DNA of 5,848 nt from NCBI GenBank assembly GCA_021161495.1, contig JAGHAO010000045.1, positions 1 to 5,848 of the forward strand. The letters are read 5' to 3'. This document shows, one piece after another, positions 1 through 5,848 of this stretch. A model generated the notes under the pieces. The model did not search any database and was not told the DNA's origin. It was given only the letters and a program-made list of their open reading frames with translations. Each line of letters opens with the position of its first letter. Position 1 is the stretch's first letter. The position numbers and the translations under genes are program-made. Source of the stretch: Caldisericaceae bacterium. GTDB taxonomy: Bacteria > Caldisericota > Caldisericia > Caldisericales > Caldisericaceae.

Positions 1-395
1 CGTGTAGACACATAAAACTTTATATTATTACCTAAAACAAGCCTCAGGTAATCCATCGCTTCTATATTAGTCGGATCGGAGATCGCAACATGGTAAGTTT
101 CGCCCTCTTTTTTAAGCAAAAATATTCCGTAATATCTCGCCCTCTCGGGATTCAAAAGATTCAGGATTTCTTTGTCAACTTTGTAATTTAAAAGGTTAAC
201 ATATTCGAGCCCCCATTGCTCGGCAAGCACCTGGGCAGCTTGTTCTTCCGTTAATACACCCATATCTTCGAGTATTTTTAGCAGCGGTTCCTTTGTAACT
301 TTTTGAATACTCAGCGCTTTTTTAACTTCGTCTTCCGTTGCAAAACCCTTTTCAAGAACAATCTTTCCAACAATACCTGCTTTACTACTTATCAT
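1..395 (-). CDS. pilB: Type IV pilus / type II secretion assembly ATPase, N-terminal part (PilB/GspE-like), partial
   Basis: Only the first 131 codons are in the window; the frame is open to the left edge, so the gene is 3'-truncated by the window. The start is ATG at 395-393, chosen because GAGGAG lies 7 nt upstream. The translation (begins MISSKAGIVGKIVLEKGF) looks like the GspE/MshEN N-terminal domain that precedes the hexameric secretion ATPase. A first helical repeat (residues about 8-31) has the G-x6-G...L-x2-Q spacing, a second (about 38-60) ends in LAEQWGLEYVNL, and a beta-rich part follows with the family-typical VAISDPTNIEAMDYLR (about 103-118). In complete family members this domain is followed by a RecA-like ATPase that powers pilin polymerisation at the inner membrane. 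The Walker motifs are outside the window, so ATPase identity is inferred, and a stand-alone GspE_N-domain protein is not excluded. The gene overlaps the end of the TPR gene by 11 nt, suggesting co-translation. The symbol is tentative; gspE would fit the domain equally well. Confidence 0.8.
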   Translation of the reverse strand, partial: MISSKAGIVGKIVLEKGFATEDEVKKALSIQKVTKEPLLKILEDMGVLTEEQAAQVLAEQWGLEYVNLLNYKVDKEILNLLNPERARYYGIFLLKKEGETYHVAISDPTNIEAMDYLRLVLGNNIKFYVST

Positions 396-2853
396 TTTTC
401 ATCTCCTCAATGTGTAAAATCTTATTCTCTTTAGGTAACGATTCAATCAGACTGTTAAGAGCATCGTCTCGCAATCCGATTTTCTTTGCTTTTTCTCCAA
501 GCATTTGAGCTTCTTCCAATTTTCCCTGTTTCAAATAAAGGGAAATTGCTTTTTCATAGATTACAATTTTTACAGTCTCGCTCTCTAAATCCATATCGAG
601 CGCAGATTGGTATCGCTTCAATGCAAAATCCGAGAGGCCTATTTTTTCAAAGCTCATCCCGAGGAAAAGAGACATAACGGGTTCAAACCTGTGAGAACGC
701 AAAACAAATTGGAAAGAAGCAATCGCCTCTTCGTATCTTTCCGTTAAATAATACAAAAACCCTAAAACAAAATGTATATGATGGTCAAAGGGGTCTGTTG
801 CTCTTTTCTTTTCAAATTTTATAATTTCAGGCTCAATAATATCCGTATAACGGTGGTCCGGCTCATTTTCTCTAAAGAATTTGATAACTTCCTCAAGATT
901 TTCATTTTCAACCTGCAAGATTAATTTCCTAACAATGTATTTTTTATTGCCAGGGTTTCTGGAGTGAAGTAAATCATACAAATCGGATGCTTTCGCACTA
1001 TTCCCGGCAAGTATAAATAAATTAATGGCTTTAAGTACAGTGTCGTCATCAAGATACTCTGCAATTTTAGGTATAACCTCCGATACAAAATCCGCACTGT
1101 TTAAATCCGATTTATCAATAAGCTTCTTTACTAATTCGGCCATTTCCTTGTATCTGCCTTGGCTATTCAGAAACCCCGCATATCTCTTTATATACAAAGT
1201 ATTGTTAGGCTTCAACAAAAGAATTGTTCTGTAAAGATTTTCTTTCTTATCATCCGAAACCACATCGACATACCCGTTCAAAGCAGACGCGATAGCGTCT
1301 TTTTCGGTGTCAAGAGGCATATCTTTTATATAATCCGCAATCATTATGTAATCTTCAAGAGGAAGGCGTTCGATCTTACTTGCACGCATCAGCCATTTCA
1401 AACCCTCCGGCTTTTCATCCGTATTAAATAACAATTTACCGGTTGCCCTAAAATATTTGAAAGCGGTTTTCGTTTCGAGCCTTTTCTTTCTTATCGTTAC
1501 AGATAAATTTCGCAGTACCTGAAAATCGTTGCTTACAACAGGAAACATCAAGCTTAACAGCTCGTCTAAAGTTTGCGGATCTACTTTGTCCTTTACATTA
1601 TAAAAGTATTTAATTGAAAGATCTTTGTCGTTATTATGACAAGCATTTTTTACAATCTCGACGCCTACTTTCTCATTTTCGGGTAGCAATTCGGACATTT
1701 TTAACAAATAGCCAAGTTTTTCTCCGCCGGTAAAATTATTTGCACCAATCCCCAATAAAAAAATCGTCTCTTCTCTCTTTTTCTCTTTCCGGTAAAGGTC
1801 GTAAAGCCTGTCTATTGCATTTTTGTTAGAAGGATTCGCCAATAGCGCCTTCAAATACAGATATTCCGCATTCTTAAAACTACCCTTGCTTTCGTATTCT
1901 ACTGCAATATTCATTAAATCCCTAGATGAATTGATCGGAGAGTCGAGAATTTCAAGCATTGCTTTTTTATAAACATCCGAATTAATGAACTCATAAAATA
2001 AATGCGCTTTATTATTGGGTTTGCCACTATTATCAATATGGCCTGCTTTTGGAAGTTCTTCGTTTTGGTTTCCAATTTTGTTTTCGGAAGAAGATTCATC
2101 TTGAATATCATTGTTTTTGCCAATTGCCTCTTTCGGAATAAAAGTTTGTTTTGAATTGGAAGTCGTGTTTTTACGTGAAGGTTGAGACTCCTTTACGGTA
2201 TTTTCATTTAATTGCAGGTTTTCTGATTCGACAGCAACATCTTCGGTTTTGCTTAATTCCGATAGTTTAATTTTAGCAAAAGAATTCTGCGGATCTACAG
2301 TGGCTAACGTATTCAAATAATCAAGTGCTTTTTCTTTCTCGCCGAGTTTGAGAAGAATTTCAACAGCAAGTTCCAAAAACTCCGGTTTCAAAGATATGTT
2401 AGATATCATATAATCAATGGTTTTTAACGCCGATTCCGCATCACCATTTCTCAGTGCCAAATCAATATCTTTTAAGAATACTTTTTCGTTTGTTTTAAAC
2501 TCCTCTTTTAGCGCATTCAATATTTCGTAAGCTTCGTCCGTTTTACCAAGAAGGAATTTTATATCGATAAGTTCAAGAGAATACGCAATTGCATCTTCCG
2601 TTCTTTTGTTTTCGAAAAACAGGGGTATAAGCTTCTCATAGAGTTTTTCAAAAATTGAGCGGTCGGTTACATTTGCGGACTTAAACAGTTCGAGAAGCCT
2701 TTCATATAACTCCGAAGCTCTTGCAATCTCGCCTTTATCATACAGAGCGTCACCCTCTTTAATGGCAAAATTCAACGCAGCCTCGAACTTGCCTTTGCTA
2801 ACGAGGTTTTCCAATTGTTTAAAATAATCTTTTTTAATAAACAATCCGCTCAT
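385..2853 (-). CDS. Large tetratricopeptide-repeat protein (822 aa), possible pilus or envelope assembly scaffold
   Basis: This is a soluble, helical-repeat protein without a visible signal peptide or membrane segment. It has two TPR-type blocks separated by a polar linker. The N-terminal block spans about residues 10-200, with recognisable helices such as KGKFEAALNFAIKEGDALYD (20-39) and a unit ending in DPQN near 187-190. Residues about 201-283 are rich in Ser, Asn, Glu and Lys and are probably disordered. The C-terminal block runs from about 284 to 800; its clearest TPRs are near 312-345 (contains YESKGSFKNAEYLYLKALL), 692-724 (YLTERYEEAIASFQFVL) and 725-757. TPRs bind partner proteins, so a scaffold role is inferred; no enzymatic motif is seen. 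The ATG at 2853 overlaps the TGA of the preceding small gene (ATGA), with AAGGGG 9 nt upstream. The end overlaps the pilB-like gene by 11 nt, so a link to pilus or secretion assembly is plausible but unproven. The specific family was not recognised. Confidence 0.9.
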   Translation of the reverse strand: MSGLFIKKDYFKQLENLVSKGKFEAALNFAIKEGDALYDKGEIARASELYERLLELFKSANVTDRSIFEKLYEKLIPLFFENKRTEDAIAYSLELIDIKFLLGKTDEAYEILNALKEEFKTNEKVFLKDIDLALRNGDAESALKTIDYMISNISLKPEFLELAVEILLKLGEKEKALDYLNTLATVDPQNSFAKIKLSELSKTEDVAVESENLQLNENTVKESQPSRKNTTSNSKQTFIPKEAIGKNNDIQDESSSENKIGNQNEELPKAGHIDNSGKPNNKAHLFYEFINSDVYKKAMLEILDSPINSSRDLMNIAVEYESKGSFKNAEYLYLKALLANPSNKNAIDRLYDLYRKEKKREETIFLLGIGANNFTGGEKLGYLLKMSELLPENEKVGVEIVKNACHNNDKDLSIKYFYNVKDKVDPQTLDELLSLMFPVVSNDFQVLRNLSVTIRKKRLETKTAFKYFRATGKLLFNTDEKPEGLKWLMRASKIERLPLEDYIMIADYIKDMPLDTEKDAIASALNGYVDVVSDDKKENLYRTILLLKPNNTLYIKRYAGFLNSQGRYKEMAELVKKLIDKSDLNSADFVSEVIPKIAEYLDDDTVLKAINLFILAGNSAKASDLYDLLHSRNPGNKKYIVRKLILQVENENLEEVIKFFRENEPDHRYTDIIEPEIIKFEKKRATDPFDHHIHFVLGFLYYLTERYEEAIASFQFVLRSHRFEPVMSLFLGMSFEKIGLSDFALKRYQSALDMDLESETVKIVIYEKAISLYLKQGKLEEAQMLGEKAKKIGLRDDALNSLIESLPKENKILHIEEMKNDK
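403..408 (-). promoter_or_regulatory. Ribosome binding site of the pilB-like gene, inside the TPR gene
   Basis: GAGGAG on the minus strand lies 7 nt before the ATG at 395. It sits within the last codons of the TPR gene. It decides the start of the downstream gene, which is too short in the window to be judged by length. Confidence 0.75.
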
Positions 2854-3098
2854 AAACCATTACCCCTTTTTGGTACATTATATGCTTTTTGGTGCAATAT
2901 TTCAAATTTACAAAATTTAAATACCAAATCAAGTATTTGACCGACCTCTTCTTCACTTTTACTATCATAAAAAATTGTAAGACTCTCCTTTCCGCCCAAG
3001 GAAACAGCGACAAGCCCGGTATCTTCAAGGATTGCCTGCACAAACCAAGTGCATTCCGCAGGCACTTTTATTTTCCTAATTACCTCTCTTTCTTCCAT
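2850..3098 (-). CDS. Small conserved-looking protein of unknown function (82 aa), resembles DUF4911
   Basis: This 82-residue protein starts MEEREVIRKIKVP. Its apparent pattern is beta-alpha-beta-beta-alpha: strand about 5-12, helix 15-27, strand GLVAVSL (28-34), strand SLTIFYD (39-45) and helix 48-62, followed by a short polar tail. This suggests a small ferredoxin-like or ACT-like fold. From memory the pattern resembles DUF4911, a short uncharacterised bacterial family; this is a recollection of motif style, not a search result. There is no catalytic motif, signal peptide or membrane segment. Two cysteines (C16, C63) are not arranged as a metal site. The ATG at 3098 was chosen because a GGTGG-like Shine-Dalgarno lies just upstream and it sits 1 nt after the mltG stop; a GTG at 3107 would add MDK and give 85 residues. 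Its stop overlaps the TPR start as ATGA. The close packing with neighbours on both sides supports a real gene. Confidence 0.75.
   Translation of the reverse strand: MEEREVIRKIKVPAECTWFVQAILEDTGLVAVSLGGKESLTIFYDSKSEEEVGQILDLVFKFCKFEILHQKAYNVPKRGNGL
2863..2868 (-). promoter_or_regulatory. Ribosome binding site of the TPR gene
   Basis: AAGGGG on the minus strand lies 9 nt before the ATG at 2853, inside the 3' end of the small upstream gene. A competing ATG at 2860-2858 is in another frame and only 2 nt from this motif, which is too close for normal initiation. The site therefore supports the start at 2853. Confidence 0.55.
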
Positions 3099-3099
3099 T

Positions 3100-4047
3100 T
3101 TATCCACCGTAATATTTCCTTATATTCCTGTTATGTTCTTCGAGCGTTCTTTCGAACACCGCTTCACCGTCAGGCTTTGTGAGAAAATAATAATAATCCG
3201 TTTTCGGCGCATTGACAACGGCAAGGAGAGATTTTAGCCCGGGATTGCAAATAGGGCCCGGAGGTAGCCCTGTATATTTATACGTATTGTACGGAGAATC
3301 CACATTCAAATCGTTCCGGGAAAGCCAAAGTTTATTGCTCTTCAATGCATAATTTACAGTCGCATCCGATTGCAGAGGCATCCCTATTTTTAGCCTATTC
3401 AAAAACACGCTTGCAACAAGAGGCCTGTCTTTGTCAAATTTTGCTTCCTTTTCAACAATAGATGCCAAAATAACCGCTTCCTTCAGCGTAAGCCCTTTTT
3501 TCTTCGCCATTTCCTCGTAATTTTCGGGAAGGACTTCATAAAATCTGCTTTTCATTGCGTCTATTATCTTTTCGGGACTTTCTCCTTTATAGAAAAAGTA
3601 CGTATCCGGAAACAGATACCCTTCAAACTGCTTTGCTTTCTCAACAAAATCATTCTCGTTAGCAATGATCCCGTTTTCTTTTAAGCGTCTCGCAACATCA
3701 TGAACTGTAAATCCTTCGGGAATTGTGACTTTCACTTGTTTTTGCGGCACACCTTCTTCAAGTATGGAGATAATTTCAAAAACATTTTTAACTCGGGATA
3801 TTCTGTAATTTCCGCTCTTCAAATTTCTGTCCGATTTTAAAGCACGCACAATAAGGGTAAACCCGAAAGGATCTATTATAACCTTTTTACTGCGCAGGAT
3901 CTCTGCAATTTCCCCCACACTGCTGTTTTTAGGCACAAAGAATTCCACACTGTTAACTCCAGTGATAACCGTAGGAAAAATTTCAACGCCTAAAAATAGC
4001 AAAGAAAGAAATACGGCTATTAACCCCGAAATTACTCTTCTACGCGT
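3100..4047 (-). CDS. mltG: Endolytic murein transglycosylase MltG (YceG-like), probable non-canonical start
   Basis: MltG cleaves nascent peptidoglycan glycan strands in the periplasm while anchored in the inner membrane, and is proposed to set strand length. Counting from the conventional TTG at 4002 (300 aa), a LysM-like region lies at about 19-85. The YceG catalytic domain follows, with FEGYLFPDTYFF (126-137), ASIVEKEA (180-187, containing the catalytic glutamate), ASVFLNRLKIGMPLQSDATV (197-216) and YNTYKYTGLPPGPICNPG (238-255). These are family hallmarks, so the identity is firm. The TTG start would cut the membrane anchor in half and has no ribosome binding site. The frame stays open upstream and reads TRRRVISGLIAVFLS from ACG at 4047, directly after AGGAGG. 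I therefore place the start there (315 aa, near the usual 330-340), overlapping the ruvX end by 16 nt. The choice is an inference: an ATT at 4032 or a sequencing error turning ATG into ACG are alternatives, and TTG 4002 is the conservative fallback. Confidence 0.93.
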   Translation of the reverse strand, partial: TRRRVISGLIAVFLSLLFLGVEIFPTVITGVNSVEFFVPKNSSVGEIAEILRSKKVIIDPFGFTLIVRALKSDRNLKSGNYRISRVKNVFEIISILEEGVPQKQVKVTIPEGFTVHDVARRLKENGIIANENDFVEKAKQFEGYLFPDTYFFYKGESPEKIIDAMKSRFYEVLPENYEEMAKKKGLTLKEAVILASIVEKEAKFDKDRPLVASVFLNRLKIGMPLQSDATVNYALKSNKLWLSRNDLNVDSPYNTYKYTGLPPGPICNPGLKSLLAVVNAPKTDYYYFLTKPDGEAVFERTLEEHNRNIRKYYGG

Positions 4048-4472
4048 TTTTCCCTCCTAAGATAATTCAAGTAGCTTTGCAAAATAAGGACTGCTTCCGC
4101 AGCATCTTTTATCTTTCGTTCCCTTCGGGAATTTATCCCCACTTTCCTGAACATTCTATGCGCAATAACACTGGTGAACCGCTCATCCCACAAAATAATT
4201 TCAATTCCGCTGAGATGTTCCTTCAATTCGTTGACAAAATCGAGAACCTTCTCCGCTTGGGAGCCGACTTGCCCCTTCAACGTTTTGGGAAATCCGACAA
4301 TTAACACTTTGGAATTATGCTCGGAAAGAATTTTATCAATTTCCTCAAATTCATCGCCATCTCTACTAATTACGGCAATAGGGTTTGCCGTAATACCAAG
4401 AGCATCGGAAACAGCAACACCAATCCTGCCGGTTCCGACATCAAGCGCTACAATTGGGCCGTTTAACTTCAT
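4032..4472 (-). CDS. ruvX: RuvX/YqgF family RNase H-fold nuclease (putative Holliday junction resolvase)
   Basis: The 146-residue product has the typical length of YqgF/RuvX, a small RNase H-like nuclease linked to Holliday-junction resolution and, in E. coli, to 16S rRNA 5'-end processing. Visible motifs are ALDVGTGRIGVAVSD (9-23, acidic D11), IVGFPKTLKGQVG (58-70, the family VG-P loop), WDERFTS (95-101, acidic E97) and KDAAEAVLILQSYL (122-135, acidic D123). All three expected acidic active-site positions are present, so the enzyme looks intact. Known family members act in the cytoplasm, probably as dimers. The ATG at 4472 follows the alaS stop by 6 nt and is in the same frame. There is no clear Shine-Dalgarno, so translation may depend on ribosomes finishing alaS. 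The C-terminal tail LRREKRVEE is encoded by DNA that also carries the mltG ribosome binding site. Whether the cellular role is recombination or rRNA maturation cannot be told from sequence. Confidence 0.95.
   Translation of the reverse strand: MKLNGPIVALDVGTGRIGVAVSDALGITANPIAVISRDGDEFEEIDKILSEHNSKVLIVGFPKTLKGQVGSQAEKVLDFVNELKEHLSGIEIILWDERFTSVIAHRMFRKVGINSRRERKIKDAAEAVLILQSYLNYLRREKRVEE
4053..4058 (-). promoter_or_regulatory. Strong Shine-Dalgarno of mltG, within the ruvX 3' end
   Basis: A perfect AGGAGG on the minus strand lies inside the last ruvX codons. It is 5 nt before ACG at 4047-4045 and 50 nt before the first canonical mltG start (TTG 4002). No ATG, GTG or TTG in any frame follows at a normal distance. 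The motif thus points to initiation at or near 4047. It could also be a chance product of the Arg-Arg codons AGG AGG in ruvX. Confidence 0.6.
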
Positions 4473-4478
4473 TTTCTA

Positions 4479-5848
4479 TCAAAGTAGGTGTTCGATTTTT
4501 TCCAAATTAATCCCCTTTTCACCGCTTCCTTGAGCAATCCTCTCATTACCGCCTCCTTTTACATTGGCAAAAGCCGAAATTTTATCAAACACTTCTTTTG
4601 CGCTCTTCCCTGATTGGCCTATCCTTCCCACGAGAACATAAGATTTACCTGAAGACTTGCTCCATAAAATAACAATTCCTTTATCAAATTTTCTCTTAAC
4701 AAGGTCAAATACTTTCCTTAATTCGGGAAGCCCTACGCCCTCAAAACCTTTTGCAAAATACTTTTCTCCGTTTTTCTCAAATTCTTTCAAATCTTCCGCA
4801 TCTTTCTTCAGGAATTCAGATTTCAGGGTTTCGAACTCTTTCTTTGTTTTCTTCAAATCAAATACAAGTTTTTCCGCCCTGCTTGCAAGAGATTCTGAAG
4901 AAGTACCGAGAACTTTCGCAGTTTCATTGACAAGGCGCCTTATTTCGGAAATTTTGTCGTACGCTTTTTTACCTGTGATGCCTTCCACTCTGCGAATACC
5001 CGAGGCAACACTCTTAAACGAACGAAGCATCACAATCCCTATTTGGCTTGTGTTTGAAACGTGTGTCCCTCCGCAAAACTCCTTACTTACACCCGGAATC
5101 TCCACAACTCTCACGATATCTCCGTATTTTTCCTCAAAAAACGCAAGCGCCCCGGATTTTTTCGCCTCTTCAATAGGCATTTCCCTAACAATTACAGGAA
5201 TGCCGGATATCATTATATCGTTCATTTTTCTTTCAAGTTTTATGAGTTTATCCTGAGAAATTTTCCCGTTAAAATTAAAATCAAAGTGGAACTCGTCCGG
5301 ATGCACGGCAGAACCTTGCTGCGCAATTTCGGTTCCGAATTCCTTCCTCAGCACTGCCTGCAAAATATGGGTTGCCGTATGAGCACGCATAATAGCCTTT
5401 CTTCGTTCTTTATTAACCTCCGCAATAACTTTATCCCCTACGGAAACAACTCCTTCTTTCACCGTTCCGATATGTACGATAAGGCCTTGAATCGGAGTTT
5501 GCGTATCTTCGACTTCGAAAATAAAATTATCGCCCTTTATTGTCCCCTTGTCCCCGACCTGGCCACCTTTCTCTGCATAAAACGGAGTTTTATCCAGTAC
5601 GAGAGCTACTTTTTCTCCTTCTTCGGCGCTTTCCTTTTCCTTCTGTCCGCTCAAAATTGCCTTGACGACCGCTTCGTCTTTTAATTTATCGTAACCTGTG
5701 AATTCCGAATCTCCCGTTTTTTCTTTAATTTTTACAAGAGTTACCCTTTCCGCGAAACTTTCCCCGCCTTTGAACGCCTTTCTTGCTCTTCCTCTCTGTT
5801 TGTTGAGCAATGCTTCAAATCTTTTCTTATCAAGAGAAAGCCCGTAAC
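4479..5848 (-). CDS. alaS: Alanyl-tRNA synthetase, C-terminal half (5' end outside window)
   Basis: AlaS charges tRNA-Ala and hydrolyses mischarged Ser- or Gly-tRNA-Ala. The window holds 456 codons, about half of the usual 870-880 residues; the frame is open to the right edge, where it reads YGLSLDKKRFEALLNKQRGR. The aminoacylation core is therefore outside. Counting from the in-frame TTG at 5810, the section shows TPFYAEKGGQVGDKG (75-89), the editing-site HTATH (H144, H148) and CGGTH (C246, H250), which together form the zinc/editing centre, and SVASGIRRVEGITG (267-280). A charged, probably coiled-coil helix spans about 296-345. The C-Ala/DHHA1 domain ends the protein with SYVLVGRIGQSGKSAKEVFD and a glycine-rich VKGGGNERIAQGSG (417-430). 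Editing residues are intact. The TTG at 5810 is an internal leucine, not a start. The gene is followed after 6 nt by ruvX. The upstream promoter, and any T-box or other leader control, are not visible here. Confidence 0.97.
   Translation of the reverse strand, partial: YGLSLDKKRFEALLNKQRGRARKAFKGGESFAERVTLVKIKEKTGDSEFTGYDKLKDEAVVKAILSGQKEKESAEEGEKVALVLDKTPFYAEKGGQVGDKGTIKGDNFIFEVEDTQTPIQGLIVHIGTVKEGVVSVGDKVIAEVNKERRKAIMRAHTATHILQAVLRKEFGTEIAQQGSAVHPDEFHFDFNFNGKISQDKLIKLERKMNDIMISGIPVIVREMPIEEAKKSGALAFFEEKYGDIVRVVEIPGVSKEFCGGTHVSNTSQIGIVMLRSFKSVASGIRRVEGITGKKAYDKISEIRRLVNETAKVLGTSSESLASRAEKLVFDLKKTKKEFETLKSEFLKKDAEDLKEFEKNGEKYFAKGFEGVGLPELRKVFDLVKRKFDKGIVILWSKSSGKSYVLVGRIGQSGKSAKEVFDKISAFANVKGGGNERIAQGSGEKGINLEKIEHLL

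Larger units (their letters stand above)
1..5848 (-). other. Segment of one polycistronic operon: alaS-ruvX-mltG-small ORF-TPR-pilB-like
   Basis: Six genes run in one direction with junctions of +6, about -16 (or +29 if mltG starts at TTG 4002), +1, -4 and -11 nt. No intergenic space exceeds about 30 nt, and no rho-independent hairpin with a T-run was noticed between genes. Several ribosome binding sites lie inside the previous gene, which favours translational coupling. Both ends of the operon lie outside the window, so its promoter and terminator are unknown. A single transcript is inferred from spacing alone. Confidence 0.7.

Noticed and set aside
1159..1431. Plus-strand open frame of 90 codons antisense to the TPR gene
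   Set aside because: Sits inside a continuous 822-codon minus-strand gene with a coherent repeat pattern; no motif is visible in the antisense translation.
2834..3043. Alternative minus-strand frame of 69 codons overlapping the small gene
   Set aside because: It overlaps the small gene almost entirely, has no fold-like pattern, and would run into the TPR gene start. The neighbouring frame has better start and stop spacing.
3105..3107. GTG start for the small gene, giving 85 residues
   Set aside because: Possible, but ATG at 3098 has a closer GGTGG-like ribosome binding site and avoids overlap with mltG. The difference is only three residues.
4174..4533. Plus-strand open frame across the ruvX/alaS junction
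   Set aside because: Antisense to intact ruvX catalytic motifs and to the alaS end; low-complexity shadow translation.
4657..5256. Plus-strand open frame of 199 codons antisense to alaS
   Set aside because: Serine- and phenylalanine-rich shadow of alaS codons, with no motif or gene context on that strand.
5061..5684. Plus-strand open frame of 207 codons antisense to alaS
   Set aside because: It lies wholly opposite a clear alaS editing and linker region. Its translation is Phe/Asn/Ser-rich with no recognisable domain, as expected from the complement of a Lys/Glu-rich gene.
5808..5810. TTG as a possible start of the alaS reading frame
   Set aside because: The frame stays open to the window edge and the upstream residues match the AlaS family, so this is an internal leucine codon.
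1..5848. RNA genes, CRISPR arrays, insertion sequences, terminators or direct-repeat arrays
   Set aside because: Nothing of this kind was seen on reading; practically every base is within a minus-strand gene, and no repeat clusters or tRNA-like cloverleaf were noticed. This was by eye, without a covariance or repeat search.

Overview
The window is a compact, fully coding stretch of a bacterial chromosome with every supported gene on the minus strand, so transcription runs from high to low coordinates. In that order it holds: the C-terminal half of alanyl-tRNA synthetase (alaS, cut by the right edge); ruvX/yqgF, a Holliday-junction-resolvase-fold nuclease; mltG, the membrane-anchored endolytic murein transglycosylase; a small 82-residue protein of uncharacterised type (resembles DUF4911); a large 822-residue tetratricopeptide-repeat (TPR) protein; and the N-terminal domain of a type IV pilus / type II secretion assembly ATPase (pilB/gspE-like, cut by the left edge).

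The junctions are extremely tight: 6 nt between alaS and ruvX, an overlap or near-overlap of ruvX and mltG, 1 nt between mltG and the small gene, a 4-nt ATGA overlap into the TPR gene, and an 11-nt overlap into the pilB-like gene. There is no room for an internal intergenic promoter or a terminator, so this looks like one segment of a longer polycistronic operon with translational coupling. No RNA gene, mobile element, CRISPR array or long repeat was seen, and no stretch above 300 bases lacks a gene.

The DNA is A+T-rich by eye (not computed). The proteins are rich in Lys, Glu and Ile, and TGA, TAG and TAA are all used as stops, which fits the standard bacterial code. The alaS-ruvX-mltG order is a familiar housekeeping arrangement. 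Its continuation into a TPR protein and a pilus ATPase suggests a low-GC, possibly thermophilic lineage with type IV pili. I cannot name the phylum with confidence; Thermotogota-, Caldisericota- or Dictyoglomota-like bacteria are guesses only.

The housekeeping part covers tRNA charging, a YqgF nuclease and termination of peptidoglycan strand growth. The downstream part probably belongs to envelope or pilus assembly. The oddest point is the start of mltG: a perfect AGGAGG Shine-Dalgarno is followed at 5 nt by ACG, not ATG, and this codon opens exactly the Arg-rich plus hydrophobic N-terminus expected of MltG. I see no clear sign of a wholly new system. The least understood parts are the small protein and the TPR protein next to the pilus ATPase.
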